Shown piece after piece: positions 35,305 to 44,313 of a stretch of DNA of 64,000 nt (its first letter is position 1; every line of letters starts with the position of its first letter). The DNA is from Acidimicrobiales bacterium. GTDB lineage: Bacteria; Actinomycetota; Acidimicrobiia; Acidimicrobiales; SZUA-35. Both the position numbers and the translations under genes were made by a program. The notes beneath the pieces are model-generated. The model saw only the letters and a program-made list of their open reading frames with translations. It was not told where the DNA came from and made no database searches. The DNA lies in NCBI GenBank assembly GCA_024638815.1, contig JAHEJM010000006.1:19753-83752 (forward strand). Reading direction: 5' to 3'.

Positions 35305-38300
35305 CGCGGACTCCCGGCGTTGAGATCGGTCTCGAGGTCGACCAGGCGGGCCAGCTCGGCATCGTCCAAGTCACCGATCCAGGCCTCGCCGTCGGCCGTG
35401 ATCTCCCCGATGACCCGATCGGCCAGCTCCCGCTTTGCCCCCAGCAGTTCGGCCACCCGATCCTCCACCGTTCCCTGCGTCACCAACCGGTGCACGGTCA
35501 CCGTGTCGGTCTGACCGATGCGGTGGGCCCGGTCGGTGGCCTGATCCTCCACCGCCGGGTTCCACCACCGGTCGTAGTGGATGACGGTGGTGGCGGCGGT
35601 GAGGTTGAGCCCTGTTCCGGCCGCCTTGAGCGACAGCACCAGCACGCCCAGCTCGCCGGCCTGGAACCGATCGACCAGCCGCTGCCGGGCCCCTGCCGAC
35701 AACCCACCGTGGACGAACCCGACCCGATGACCGCCGGCCGCGAGGTGGCGTTCCAGCAGCCGGCCCATAGCCACGTACTGGGTGAAGACCAACGCCGCTT
35801 CGCCGCTGTCGACGGCGGCGGTCAGCACGTCGTCCAGCGCCTCCAGCTTTCCCGACCGGCCGTCCACGGGACCGGCCTCGCCCAGGTACTGGGCCGGATG
35901 ATTCGTGATCTGCTTCAGCCTGGTCAACAGGGCCAGCACCAGGCCCCGACGCTGGATGCCCTCGGCCCGGCCCACCTGGGCCAGTGTTTCATCTACCTCG
36001 GCCCGGTACAGCGTGGCCTGCTCAGGGGTGAGCGGCACGATCATGTCCCCCTCGATCTTCTCCGGCAGCTCGGGGGCGATGGCGGGATCGGACTTCCGTC
36101 GCCGCAACAGGAACGGCTCCAGCACCCGGGTCAGCCGGTCGGTGGCAGTGGCGTCGCCGTCCCGTTCCACCGGTACGGCCGTCAGTCGGCGGAATGTGGC
36201 CAACGGCCCCAGCAAGCCGGGCACGGCCCAATCCATGATCGACCACAGCTCGCTCAGCCGGTTCTCCACCGGCGTGCCGGTGAGGGCGATACGGGCCCGT
36301 GACGGCACCCGTCGCAGGGCCTTCGCCGTGGAGGATCTCGGGTTCTTGGCCTGCTGGGCCTCGTCGGCCACCACCAGACCCCAGTCCACGGCCATCAGGA
36401 ACTCGATGTCGCTGCGGACCACGCCGTAGCTGGTGACGACCAGCTCGTCCGGCTTGAGCCCGTCGAGATCCCGAGCCTGACCGTGGTAGACGCGAACCGG
36501 GATGTCGGGGGCGAACCGGGCGGCCTCCCGCTTCCAGTTGGCCAGCAGCGAGGTCGGCGCCACCACCAGGGTGGGGGCATGTCCCGGCCCCGACTCATCG
36601 CCACCCGAACCCGAGCCCCGCTCGGCCAACAGGCAATGCAGGGCCAGGACCTGGATGGTCTTGCCCAGACCCATGTCATCGGCCAGACAACCACCGAGGC
36701 CGAGCGACACCAGGTCGGCCATCCACCCCAGACCCCGCCGCTGATAGGGCCGGAGCTCGGCCCGCAGACCCAGCGGTTCGGGCTGTGGGCGGGGCCGGGA
36801 GAGCTCGGCCACCCGCCTGATCCACCGGGCCGGCTCCGCCGTCACCGAGATGGCCGCCGGACCGTCGTGTTCCGGTTCGGTCTGGAACCACAGACCGTCC
36901 TCACCACCCCCATCGCTCGCCCCGTCGGCGGTGTCGGCCCCACCAGCCGCCACCCCGCGGGCCAGCACGGAGGCCAACACCTCGACCGCCGACAATCCCG
37001 GGGGCGGGGCCGTGAGCCGGCGACGGGTGCCGGGGTCGAGCCGGATCCAGCGGCCTCGAACCGGCACCAGGGCTCGCTTGGCCTGACCCAGAACCCGGAG
37101 TTCCTCCACGGTCAGCGGCACCCCGTCGAGCAGGAACTCCCAGTCCACGGTGAGCAGCCGCTCCAGATCGAATACGGTTTGCAGCGAGCCGGCCGGGGCC
37201 GACACCGAGGCCACCAGTCGGCGCTCAAGGCGGGGGGCGACCAGATCGACCGGCCACCGCACCTCCACCCCCCGATCGGCCAGGGCGTCGAGCCGGTCGA
37301 GCAGCACCTCCAGCTGGTGATCGTCGAGCGAGACCTCACCGGGCGCCTGATCACCGAGTACATCGTCGCAACCGGGGACCAGCTCGGCCACGGTTCGCAG
37401 GCCGGTCAGAAGAACCAGTTCGGCTTCATCGCCGAAGCGGGAGGTGATCTCGCTCGGAGCCGACCAGAACCGGTCGGCATCCACCATCAGTGAGGGATCG
37501 TCCACACCACGGAGCCGGAACCGGCCCGTCCAGGCGCCCGGTCCCTGATCGGCCAACGCCGATGACGGTCCGGGCCGCACGCCGGCCGGCTCCGCCGCCG
37601 GTTCCATGTCGATGACCAATCGGCAGCCGGCGCAGTGGGCAACGGCCAGATCGTGGACCCAGGGCCGGAGGTGGTAAGCCCTGGTCGGCTCGGGGTCGGC
37701 AAACAATCGCAGGGAGCCGACCCGTGGTGCGGCCGGGGTACGGAGGAAGCGATCGGCCACGGCGTCGAGCACCGAGCGGACGGCGAACGCCGGGTCACCG
37801 ACCAGGCGGCGACCGCTCGACCGGTCACCGTTGACCGGGACGGCGTGGGCCTCGAATGGGAGGGCGGCGGCCAGCGCCTGCACCGTGCGACGGTGATCGT
37901 AGCTCAGCGGATCGACCCGCCAGGTGTCATAGCCGTCGGGGCTGATCCAGGGCAGCACGCGCCCCTCGGCCACCAACAGCAGGGCGAACCGCACCACGTC
38001 GGCCCAGGCGTGAGCCGACGCCACGGCGTCGTCGGCCCGGCCCAATGCGGCCAGCGCATCGATGGCGCAGCCCATGTCCAGACGTCTGGTCGCCACCGTG
38101 GTGGCCCGCACCCCTCGCTTGGCCGGAACCAGCACGGTGACGTCGACCGCCTCCCCCTCATCGGACTCGAACGCCGAGAGCAGCCCGCCGGGATCATCCG
38201 GGTTCCAGCAGGCGAACCACGACGACCGTGCCGGCTCGCCGGGCAGGAAGGTGACGGCCCCGGCCGACAACAGTCCCGATTCCGGGCTCGACATCCCGTG

Positions 38301-38315
38301 AGACAATCGCTCCAT
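35301..38315 (-). CDS. SNF2-family DEAD/DEAH-box helicase
   Basis: A protein of about 1004 residues. The N-terminal half (to about 520) is the SNF2-associated region found in bacterial helicases of this kind. The ATPase lobe starts LRPYQRRGLGWMADLVSLGL, with Walker A DDMGLGKT (Lys552), the DEAQQAKN box and LTGTPVENRLSELWSIMDW. Lobe two carries FVHGGLSAGARQ, LSLKAAGTGLNLTAA and DRAHRIGQTDTV. It would translocate on double-stranded DNA. Start ATG 38315 is favoured (AGTAGG nine bases upstream); ATGs at 38324 and 38294 are alternatives. Overlaps the SWIM partner start by four bases. Confidence 0.9.
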   Translation of the reverse strand: MERLSHGMSSPESGLLSAGAVTFLPGEPARSSWFACWNPDDPGGLLSAFESDEGEAVDVTVLVPAKRGVRATTVATRRLDMGCAIDALAALGRADDAVASAHAWADVVRFALLLVAEGRVLPWISPDGYDTWRVDPLSYDHRRTVQALAAALPFEAHAVPVNGDRSSGRRLVGDPAFAVRSVLDAVADRFLRTPAAPRVGSLRLFADPEPTRAYHLRPWVHDLAVAHCAGCRLVIDMEPAAEPAGVRPGPSSALADQGPGAWTGRFRLRGVDDPSLMVDADRFWSAPSEITSRFGDEAELVLLTGLRTVAELVPGCDDVLGDQAPGEVSLDDHQLEVLLDRLDALADRGVEVRWPVDLVAPRLERRLVASVSAPAGSLQTVFDLERLLTVDWEFLLDGVPLTVEELRVLGQAKRALVPVRGRWIRLDPGTRRRLTAPPPGLSAVEVLASVLARGVAAGGADTADGASDGGGEDGLWFQTEPEHDGPAAISVTAEPARWIRRVAELSRPRPQPEPLGLRAELRPYQRRGLGWMADLVSLGLGGCLADDMGLGKTIQVLALHCLLAERGSGSGGDESGPGHAPTLVVAPTSLLANWKREAARFAPDIPVRVYHGQARDLDGLKPDELVVTSYGVVRSDIEFLMAVDWGLVVADEAQQAKNPRSSTAKALRRVPSRARIALTGTPVENRLSELWSIMDWAVPGLLGPLATFRRLTAVPVERDGDATATDRLTRVLEPFLLRRRKSDPAIAPELPEKIEGDMIVPLTPEQATLYRAEVDETLAQVGRAEGIQRRGLVLALLTRLKQITNHPAQYLGEAGPVDGRSGKLEALDDVLTAAVDSGEAALVFTQYVAMGRLLERHLAAGGHRVGFVHGGLSAGARQRLVDRFQAGELGVLVLSLKAAGTGLNLTAATTVIHYDRWWNPAVEDQATDRAHRIGQTDTVTVHRLVTQGTVEDRVAELLGAKRELADRVIGEITADGEAWIGDLDDAELARLVDLETDLNAGSPR

Positions 38316-38456
38316 CAGCGGCATCCTACTACCGAACAACCGTTCTGGAGCGACCGCCGGGCGACCTTCGCCGATCCGACCCGGCCCCGACCCCGGCCGG
38401 GGCCACGAACCCAGCCGGGTTCGCCGTCGCCTCGAACGGCTATCGTGCTCGGAACC

Positions 38457-39056
38457 ATGCGATGTCTCGTCGTTCACGCCCACCCCGACCCGGACTCGTT
38501 CAACACCGCACTGCTCCGCCGGGTCGAGCTCGGCCTGCGGTCGGCCGGCCACGAGGTCGACACCATCGATCTCCACCAGTCGAGCTTCGATCCCTGCGTG
38601 AGCGAGGACGAGCACCGCCACTATCTCACGCTGGTGGACGACGGTCCCGACGGTCACCTCGATCCGGTGGTGGCCGACCACATGGCCCGGGTGGGGCGGG
38701 CCGAGATGCTGGTGTTCGTCTACCCCACCTGGTGGTCCGGCCTACCGGCGATGATGAAAGGCTGGCTGGAGCGGGTGCTGCTTCCCGGTTTCGCCTTCAC
38801 CCTCACCGACCGGGGGGTGCGACCGGCGCTGACCAACATCCGTCACCTGGTCGGCATCACGACCTACGGGTCGGGACGGCTCGAGGTGACGGTGCTGGGC
38901 GACGCCGGACGGCGCACCATCGGCCGCGCCCTGCGCCTCCTGTGCCACCGGCGGTGCCGGACGACCTGGCTGGCCATGCACCGCCTCGACACCGCCACCG
39001 ATGCCGAACGGCAGGCCTTTCTCGACCGGGTGGAGCGGGGGGTGACGGAACTGTGA
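38457..39056 (+). CDS. NAD(P)H-dependent flavodoxin-fold oxidoreductase, copy 1
   Basis: A 199-residue flavoprotein of the NAD(P)H:quinone reductase/modulator of drug activity B type. MRCLVVHAHPDPDSFNTALL supplies the FMN/FAD phosphate loop, and LVFVYPTWWSGLPAMMKGWL the isoalloxazine-binding region. ATG 38457 matches the family N-terminus; the long frame upstream is antisense to the helicase. It is followed by a paralogue with an almost identical C-terminal block (LCHRRCRTTW versus LCHRRCRTRW), pointing to tandem duplication. Substrate unknown, perhaps quinones. Confidence 0.85.
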   Translation: MRCLVVHAHPDPDSFNTALLRRVELGLRSAGHEVDTIDLHQSSFDPCVSEDEHRHYLTLVDDGPDGHLDPVVADHMARVGRAEMLVFVYPTWWSGLPAMMKGWLERVLLPGFAFTLTDRGVRPALTNIRHLVGITTYGSGRLEVTVLGDAGRRTIGRALRLLCHRRCRTTWLAMHRLDTATDAERQAFLDRVERGVTEL

Positions 39057-39097
39057 GGCGGAAGGTGGAGCAGGCGGCGGGCCGGATCCGGGGGACG

Positions 39098-39697
39098 ATG
39101 TCGAGGCGGTGCCCCACGAACAATCTGGTGGTGGTGTGCCACCCCAAGCCCGAGAGCCTGACCAGGGCCGGTTTCCGGCGGGTGCTGGCCGGCCTGGAAC
39201 GAACCGGCCGACCGGTCCGGGTGCTCGACCTCGACGCCGAGGACTTCGACCCCCGCCTGCGAAGGTTCGAGGTCATCAACCACCTCGGCCACCCCGACCA
39301 GCGGCCCGATCTGGCCCACCACATCGAAGCCCTGCAGTGGGCCAACCGCCTGATCCTCGTCTACCCCACCTGGTTCAGCGGTCAGCCGGCCCGGCTCAAG
39401 GGCTGGTTCGACCGGGTGTGGATGCACGAGGTGGCGTTCGAACTACCACCGGGATCCAACCGCATCCGGGGCCGGCTCGACAACATCACCGAGATTGTCG
39501 TCGTCACCACCATGGGCTCCAGCCGCCGGGTCAACCTCGTCCAGGGAAACGGGGGTCGACTGCGCGTTCGCCGCACCCTGCGAGTGCTCTGCCACCGGCG
39601 TTGCCGCACTCGATGGATCGCCCTGTACAACGTCGACGCCTCCACCGAGTCCGAACGTCGGGACTGGCTGCGGAAGCTCGAGAACCTGCACTGGTAG
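39098..39697 (+). CDS. NAD(P)H-dependent flavodoxin-fold oxidoreductase, copy 2
   Basis: A 199-residue paralogue of the preceding gene. NNLVVVCHPKPESLTRAGF is the flavin phosphate loop with HAHPDPDSF altered to CHPKPES, and LILVYPTWFSGQPARLKGWF is the conserved flavin site. The two share order and spacing over the full length. The start is uncertain: ATG 39098 is given, but a GTG at 39053 overlaps the previous stop as GTGA, would add 15 residues and would couple the pair. Together they may form a heterodimer; family members usually work as dimers with the active site at the interface. Confidence 0.8.
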   Translation: MSRRCPTNNLVVVCHPKPESLTRAGFRRVLAGLERTGRPVRVLDLDAEDFDPRLRRFEVINHLGHPDQRPDLAHHIEALQWANRLILVYPTWFSGQPARLKGWFDRVWMHEVAFELPPGSNRIRGRLDNITEIVVVTTMGSSRRVNLVQGNGGRLRVRRTLRVLCHRRCRTRWIALYNVDASTESERRDWLRKLENLHW

Positions 39698-39870
39698 GGC
39701 CCGGCCCGGGCACCCTGAGTCCGTGGTCCCATCACCGGTGCAGCCGTGGTGCCAATGCCCCACCACGGCGTGGGTGGTCGTGCCGCCCGAGCGGACCGGG
39801 CCCGGACCGACACGTACCGTGACGATCAGTGCAGGCGCCCCACGTGGGCAGGATCGTCAGGCGGAACGAT

Positions 39871-41088
39871 ATGGGACAGCAGCTCCTTCAGCTTCTGGGA
39901 ACCGTGGGATCGATGACGTTGCTGGTGCTGGCGGTGTTGCTGCTGGTGGTGGCCGTCGGATCGGTGATCTACGGCTATCTCACCCCGGCCGGGCCCGAAA
40001 CCCCGAGCCGATACGCAGACGGCCCCCACCGGCTGTTCGACTGCGCAATCCTCATCGCCAGCAAGAACGGATCGGCGACCATGGCCACCACGGTGAGCCA
40101 TGCCGTGGCCAACCAGGTGCCGGTGTATGTGCTCAGCGACGGCAGTGACGACGATACGGTGGCCGTGGCCCGAGCCGCCGGGGCCGACGTGGTCGAGTAC
40201 CGGATCAACCGGGGAAAGCCAACCACCCTCCACACCGGGTGCGGAGACCTCGACCTGCTGGCCCGCTACCGGTTCCTCACCATCATCGACGACGACACCC
40301 ACCTGGAGCCCGACTTCGTGGCTCACTCCCTGGAGTACTTCGACGGTGACACCGCCATCGTGGTCGGCCGGACCTGCACCCTGTGGCCCCGATCCCTGCG
40401 GTGGAACCCGTTCGTGGCCTACCGGGCCTTCGCCTACTGGTTCTATCAGCTGGCGGTTCGAACTCCCCAGTCGTGGGCCAACGCCCTCAACTGCATCTCG
40501 GGTTCGAATTCCACCTACCGCACCGAGGTGTTGCGGGAGGTGCTGGTGGCCAACACCCCCTACATCGTCGACGACACGTACTGGGTGCTGGAAACCCACC
40601 GCCGCAGGCTGGGCCGCATTCGATACGGTCCCCGAGCCTGGGCCTGGATCCAGGACCCGACCAACCTCGAGGACTTCTACAAGCAGAACCTGCGCTGGCT
40701 GTGGGGAACCAACCAGGGCATCGTCGGCCACCGCATCGGCTCCACCTTGCTCCGGGGGCGGCCCACCGTGTTCGAAACGCTGTACACGCTGCTGATCGCC
40801 CACTGGATCACCTACCTGGTCGGGTTGCCGGTGCTGGTCTACCTGGCCCTGACCCAGGGCATCGGGCTGGTGCTGATGCTGCTGGCCACTCGTTGGCTCG
40901 TGTTCTACGGCCTGCTGGCCCTGGCCGCACTACGGCTGCGCCACTTCCACCTGATCCTGTTCGGGCCGGTCCTGGTGGCCGTCGATCTGTTGTATCGGGT
41001 GATCTGGTTGCACTCCATCGCCAAGACCATCCGCCAACCAACGGTCGAGTCCTGCACCTGGGAGTCGCCGGCCAGGGTGGCGTCATGA
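39871..41088 (+). CDS. Family 2 glycosyltransferase, membrane-bound
   Basis: A 405-residue processive-type GT2. One N-terminal membrane helix (about 10-36) precedes the cytosolic catalytic domain, which has ILIASKNGSATMA, DGSDDDT, IIDDDTHLEP and the acceptor-side KQNLRWLWG (the Q-x-x-R-W signature). Three to four C-terminal helices (about 300-385) follow. It resembles hyaluronan/cellulose/N-acetylglucosamine synthases, so it probably makes or extends a cell-surface glycan. ATG 39871 has AGGCGGAA upstream; an earlier GTG at 39829 is possible. The LPVTG microprotein gene follows 80 bases downstream. Confidence 0.88.
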   Translation: MGQQLLQLLGTVGSMTLLVLAVLLLVVAVGSVIYGYLTPAGPETPSRYADGPHRLFDCAILIASKNGSATMATTVSHAVANQVPVYVLSDGSDDDTVAVARAAGADVVEYRINRGKPTTLHTGCGDLDLLARYRFLTIIDDDTHLEPDFVAHSLEYFDGDTAIVVGRTCTLWPRSLRWNPFVAYRAFAYWFYQLAVRTPQSWANALNCISGSNSTYRTEVLREVLVANTPYIVDDTYWVLETHRRRLGRIRYGPRAWAWIQDPTNLEDFYKQNLRWLWGTNQGIVGHRIGSTLLRGRPTVFETLYTLLIAHWITYLVGLPVLVYLALTQGIGLVLMLLATRWLVFYGLLALAALRLRHFHLILFGPVLVAVDLLYRVIWLHSIAKTIRQPTVESCTWESPARVAS

Positions 41089-41167
41089 TGGCGACGAACC
41101 GTGACCGTCCGTTCTACGAAGACACCAACAGTACCAACCCCTTGAGGGCAAGAAAGGAGGACGGAGA

Positions 41168-41287
41168 ATGTCCGAATCCCTACCGGTAACCGGGACGACG
41201 ACGACGCTGATCACCAGCTTCGGAGCCGCACTGGTAGCCATCGGCGGGTTCTGCGTCGGCATTGGTCGACGCCTGGCTCATCGGTGA
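41168..41287 (+). CDS. 39-residue LPVTG-motif membrane microprotein
   Basis: The product begins MSESLPVTGTTTT, continues with a 20-residue hydrophobic helix and ends GIGRRLAHR. LPxTG plus hydrophobic helix plus basic tail is the standard cell-wall sorting signal recognised by sortase, here with no protein in front of it. AAAGGAGG at 41153-41160 lies seven bases before the ATG, one of the best ribosome sites in the window. The frame has no other start codon between an upstream stop (41102) and this ATG. It lies between a glycosyltransferase and an unknown gene. No sortase gene is visible nearby. Confidence 0.7.
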   Translation: MSESLPVTGTTTTLITSFGAALVAIGGFCVGIGRRLAHR

Positions 41288-41411
41288 CCCCGGTCGTCAT
41301 GGCCCGGGGCCTGGTCACTGTCTGCCTGCACACGCAGTCGACCGCGGCCCCGGGCGTGACGACGTACCACCGGCTCAAGGTCGTCGTTCGGATCCGTCTC
41401 CGGCAACCGTC

Positions 41412-42092
41412 ATGAACACCAACCTCACCCTCCATCCCGCCGCCAACCCCTGGGGTCCCGGTGTCGAGGATCTCACTTTTCTGGCCGACGTCCTGATCGA
41501 CCTGACCCTCCCGGAGAAAGCCAGACCGACGCCGACACTCACGGCCCCAACCATGACGGCGACGAGACTCACGACCCCGACCGGTACGTCCGGCTCGTCG
41601 CCCACCAGGGAGCGGCGCGAGCCCACGGTGATCATCGACCTTGTCGATGACGGCCACCCCCAACCGGCCGAGATATGGGCTCTGAGCGATGACAGCGAGG
41701 TCGGTCGGGTGGTGTCGCCGCTCATCATGCGACGGCTCAGACTGCGATGGATCCGGCATCGAACCGGGGTGGGGCTGAACTCTCCCCAGGCCGTCCACTA
41801 CCCGAGCATCCGGGGATTCGCCCAGCGTCATGCCGACCGGCTGAGCGCCCGGTGTCCCGAGCTGGGGCCCCGTGTTCAGCACCGCATCGAGGGCTTCCTC
41901 CAACTGGACGACGACGACTTCAACGCCTGCTACAACTACCTGGGCGATCCCACCCCGGAGTATCTACGGCTGAGCCGGCGACTCGACGACCAGCCCCTCG
42001 ATGACCGGCCATCGGCACGTTCCGCTCCCGGTGGCGGCCACCGGCGTCGGGCCAAGGCCGTCCAACTCGACCTGCGGGATCGGTCGTCCTGA
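41412..42092 (+). CDS. Hypothetical protein
   Basis: A 226-residue protein I do not recognise. It opens MNTNLTLHPAANPWGPGVED, has a Thr/Pro-rich middle (about 40-65), and a second half with arginine-rich helices and the acidic stretch FLQLDDDDFNACYNYLGD. The order from TVIIDLVDDGH onward looks like a folded domain, and the plus-strand frame has better codon character than the opposing open frame at 41211-41903. It may be cotranscribed with the glycosyltransferase and LPVTG genes. It ends 22 bases before the convergent desaturase. Confidence 0.5.
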   Translation: MNTNLTLHPAANPWGPGVEDLTFLADVLIDLTLPEKARPTPTLTAPTMTATRLTTPTGTSGSSPTRERREPTVIIDLVDDGHPQPAEIWALSDDSEVGRVVSPLIMRRLRLRWIRHRTGVGLNSPQAVHYPSIRGFAQRHADRLSARCPELGPRVQHRIEGFLQLDDDDFNACYNYLGDPTPEYLRLSRRLDDQPLDDRPSARSAPGGGHRRRAKAVQLDLRDRSS

Positions 42093-42114
42093 CCGGTCAC
42101 CGAGCCGACCGGGA

Positions 42115-43026
42115 TCAGACAGCCGAGGTGGCTTGCTCGCGCTCCTTGAGCCGGGCCGCCACCCGGGCCGACTTCTCGATGTAGGCCATGACCTTGTCCT
42201 GGGACTTCCGGGCCTCGGGTGTGAGCCCGGTCAGGTTGGGCAGATCCCAGAACTTGACCACGATCGGCTCCAGGATCTGGTCGTGGTGCACGGCCAGGTT
42301 GTAGATCCCGGCGGTGGCGATGACACGGGCGTGGGCGGTGAAGTCGGGAATGCCCTCGCCGGGCATGGCAAAGCCGATGACCTGGCGTTCCATGGCCTCC
42401 ACCGCGGCGCTGGGGTTGATCTCCAGGGCGGACTTGGCCGCATCCCGGTAGAACAGGAAATGGTGGTTCTCGTCGATGGCCACCCGGCGCATGATGTCGT
42501 AGCCCGCCTTGTCCTCGAGCAGCGCTCCGGTGTTGCGATGGGAGATCCGGGTGGCCAACTCCTGGAGGGTGACATAGATCAGCCCGTCGACGGCGGTGGG
42601 TGGCTCCGGCACCTTGCCCCCGCACATCTGGGCCATACGGCCCTCCTCCAATTCCACCGGGTCGATGGCCCGGGTCACGGTGAGATAGTCGCGGATCACG
42701 GCCGAGTGGCGGGCCTCCTCGGCCGTCCACCGCCGGACCCACTCACCCCAGGCTCCGTCCCGGCCGAACATGCGCTCGATGTCCCGGAAGTAGTAGGGCA
42801 GGTTGTCCTCGGTCAGCAGGTTCACGAACAGGGCGCTGCGGACTTCGGCCGGCACGTCGGCTTCCTCCGGCGACCACTCGTAGTCGGGCTCGAAGTCCCG
42901 GCCCCGGCTCCAGGGCACGAACGTGTGGGGGTGCCAGAGCTTGGTGGCCTCGTAGTGCCGGTCGAGCAGCCGCCCGGCTTCTTCCTCCAGTTCGGCCAGA
43001 AGTGCGACATCGGCATCCAGAACCAT
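42115..43026 (-). CDS. Acyl-ACP desaturase (FA_desaturase_2)
   Basis: A 303-residue soluble diiron desaturase of the actinobacterial DesA type, which introduces a double bond into acyl-ACP using oxygen and ferredoxin. Diiron motifs are WTAEEARHS (about 101-109) and AIDENHHFLFYRDA (about 183-196), each giving the E-x-x-H pattern. The N-terminal glutamate ligands lie in NLLTEDNLPYYF. Length and motif order are complete. A TetR-like palindrome precedes the start. An acyl-ACP thioesterase gene occurs 3 kb away, so both shape membrane acyl chains. Confidence 0.9.
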   Translation of the reverse strand: MVLDADVALLAELEEEAGRLLDRHYEATKLWHPHTFVPWSRGRDFEPDYEWSPEEADVPAEVRSALFVNLLTEDNLPYYFRDIERMFGRDGAWGEWVRRWTAEEARHSAVIRDYLTVTRAIDPVELEEGRMAQMCGGKVPEPPTAVDGLIYVTLQELATRISHRNTGALLEDKAGYDIMRRVAIDENHHFLFYRDAAKSALEINPSAAVEAMERQVIGFAMPGEGIPDFTAHARVIATAGIYNLAVHHDQILEPIVVKFWDLPNLTGLTPEARKSQDKVMAYIEKSARVAARLKEREQATSAV

Positions 43027-43036
43027 GACTACAGCC

Positions 43037-43052
43037 TACCGACCGGTAGGTA
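43037..43052. promoter_or_regulatory. TetR-like operator upstream of the desaturase
   Basis: TACCGACCGGTAGGTA is a 16-bp palindrome with one mismatched pair, located 11-26 bases upstream of the desaturase start. Palindromes built on TACCNACCGGT are common TetR-family operators in actinobacteria. The position over the likely promoter or leader would suit repression. No tetR gene is in the window. Confidence 0.45.
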
Positions 43053-43123
43053 GGAGCGGCAAGCACGGTGGGTGGCCTTCCTCCATGGGATCGGACACCG
43101 AATCGGCACCATAGGATCGAACC

Positions 43124-44104
43124 GTGCCCGACTCCGGTTCCAACCCCATCGGCCCTACCAACGGAGCGTCATGGATCCCACCCATGAAGGCCGTCCCGGC
43201 CTCGGAGGCGCCGACGTCCGAGGGTTGGGCGGTGGAGCTCAAATGGGACGGGATGCGGATCGAAGCCTGGGTCGACGGCGACCGGCATCGACTGTGGTCA
43301 TCGAATGGCCGGGATGTCACCACCTCGTATCCGGAACTGGCCGCCCTGGGGCCGGCGGTCGGCACCCGGGCGGTGTTCGACGGCGAGGTGGTGGTGTTCG
43401 ACGAGGACCGGCCGTCGTTCTCCCGGCTCCAGCAACGCATCCACATCGATCGACCCAATGAGGCGCTGCTGGCCCGCCATCCGATCATGTACCTCGTGTT
43501 CGATCTGTTGATGGTCGACGGCACACCGATGCTGGACCTCGATTACCGAACCCGGCGCCGCATCCTCGACCAGCTGCTCCCGCCCGGGCCCAACTGGACC
43601 TGCCCGCCCTACATGGTCGACGATGCGCCCCGGCTCATCGAGCTGGCCCGCAGCCGCCAACTCGAGGGTGTGGTCATGAAACGACTCGATTCGGTCTACC
43701 AACCGGGGATTCGGAGCTCGAGCTGGATCAAGCTCAAGATCCGACGCCGGCAGGAGTTCGTGGTCGGGGGCTGGTTGGAGGGCCAACGCTCGCTCGAGGG
43801 GCGGATCGGCTCGCTCCTCGTCGGCTATTGGGATGGCCAAGAGCTGGTGGTGGCCGGCCGGGTGGGTTCGGGACTGAGCGACCTGGAACGACAGCGGCTG
43901 TCGACCATGCTGACCGAACAGGCCGAGCCACCGTTCGCTCGGCTTCCACCGCTGGACCGAAAGGTCCACTGGGTGAAAGCCGACACGGTGGTCGAGGTTG
44001 AATTCGGAGAGTGGACGGTCGATGGGACACTACGCCATCCCACCTACTACGGGGTGCGAACCGATCGGGACCCGGGCGATGTGACGCGGGAGCCGCTCAT
44101 CTGA
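43124..44104 (+). CDS. ATP-dependent DNA ligase (LigD ligase-domain type)
   Basis: A 326-residue stand-alone ATP-dependent ligase, comparable to the ligase domain of LigD or to mycobacterial LigC. The adenylated lysine is Lys40 in VELKWDGMR. Further nucleotidyltransferase motifs are FDGEVVVFDED, YLVFDLLMVDG, LEGVVMKRLDS and WIKLKIRRRQEF; an OB domain follows from about 215. Polymerase and nuclease domains of LigD are absent and no ku gene is adjacent. It probably repairs nicks or double-strand breaks as a back-up to NAD-dependent LigA. Start GTG at 43124. Confidence 0.92.
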   Translation: MPDSGSNPIGPTNGASWIPPMKAVPASEAPTSEGWAVELKWDGMRIEAWVDGDRHRLWSSNGRDVTTSYPELAALGPAVGTRAVFDGEVVVFDEDRPSFSRLQQRIHIDRPNEALLARHPIMYLVFDLLMVDGTPMLDLDYRTRRRILDQLLPPGPNWTCPPYMVDDAPRLIELARSRQLEGVVMKRLDSVYQPGIRSSSWIKLKIRRRQEFVVGGWLEGQRSLEGRIGSLLVGYWDGQELVVAGRVGSGLSDLERQRLSTMLTEQAEPPFARLPPLDRKVHWVKADTVVEVEFGEWTVDGTLRHPTYYGVRTDRDPGDVTREPLI

Positions 44105-44313
44105 CCACGGCCCACGGGCCCCGAAACAGAATCCCGAGACACGAGCTCGGCACCGTCCCACCAGCCTCGATCGATATCACCCAACACCGTTCCCCCGCCG
44201 GTAGCATCACCACAGCAAACCTCGGCCTGGCACGAGGCCCATTCAGGCCCAACCTCCAACACAACTTCAACCCACAGTCTCTCCTACCCCACAATGCGGA
44301 CAACGACCCTGCG

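Noticed and set aside
41211-41903. A 230-codon minus-strand gene
   Set aside because: No recognisable features or ribosome site; the plus-strand frame at 41412-42092 has better coding character and genomic context.
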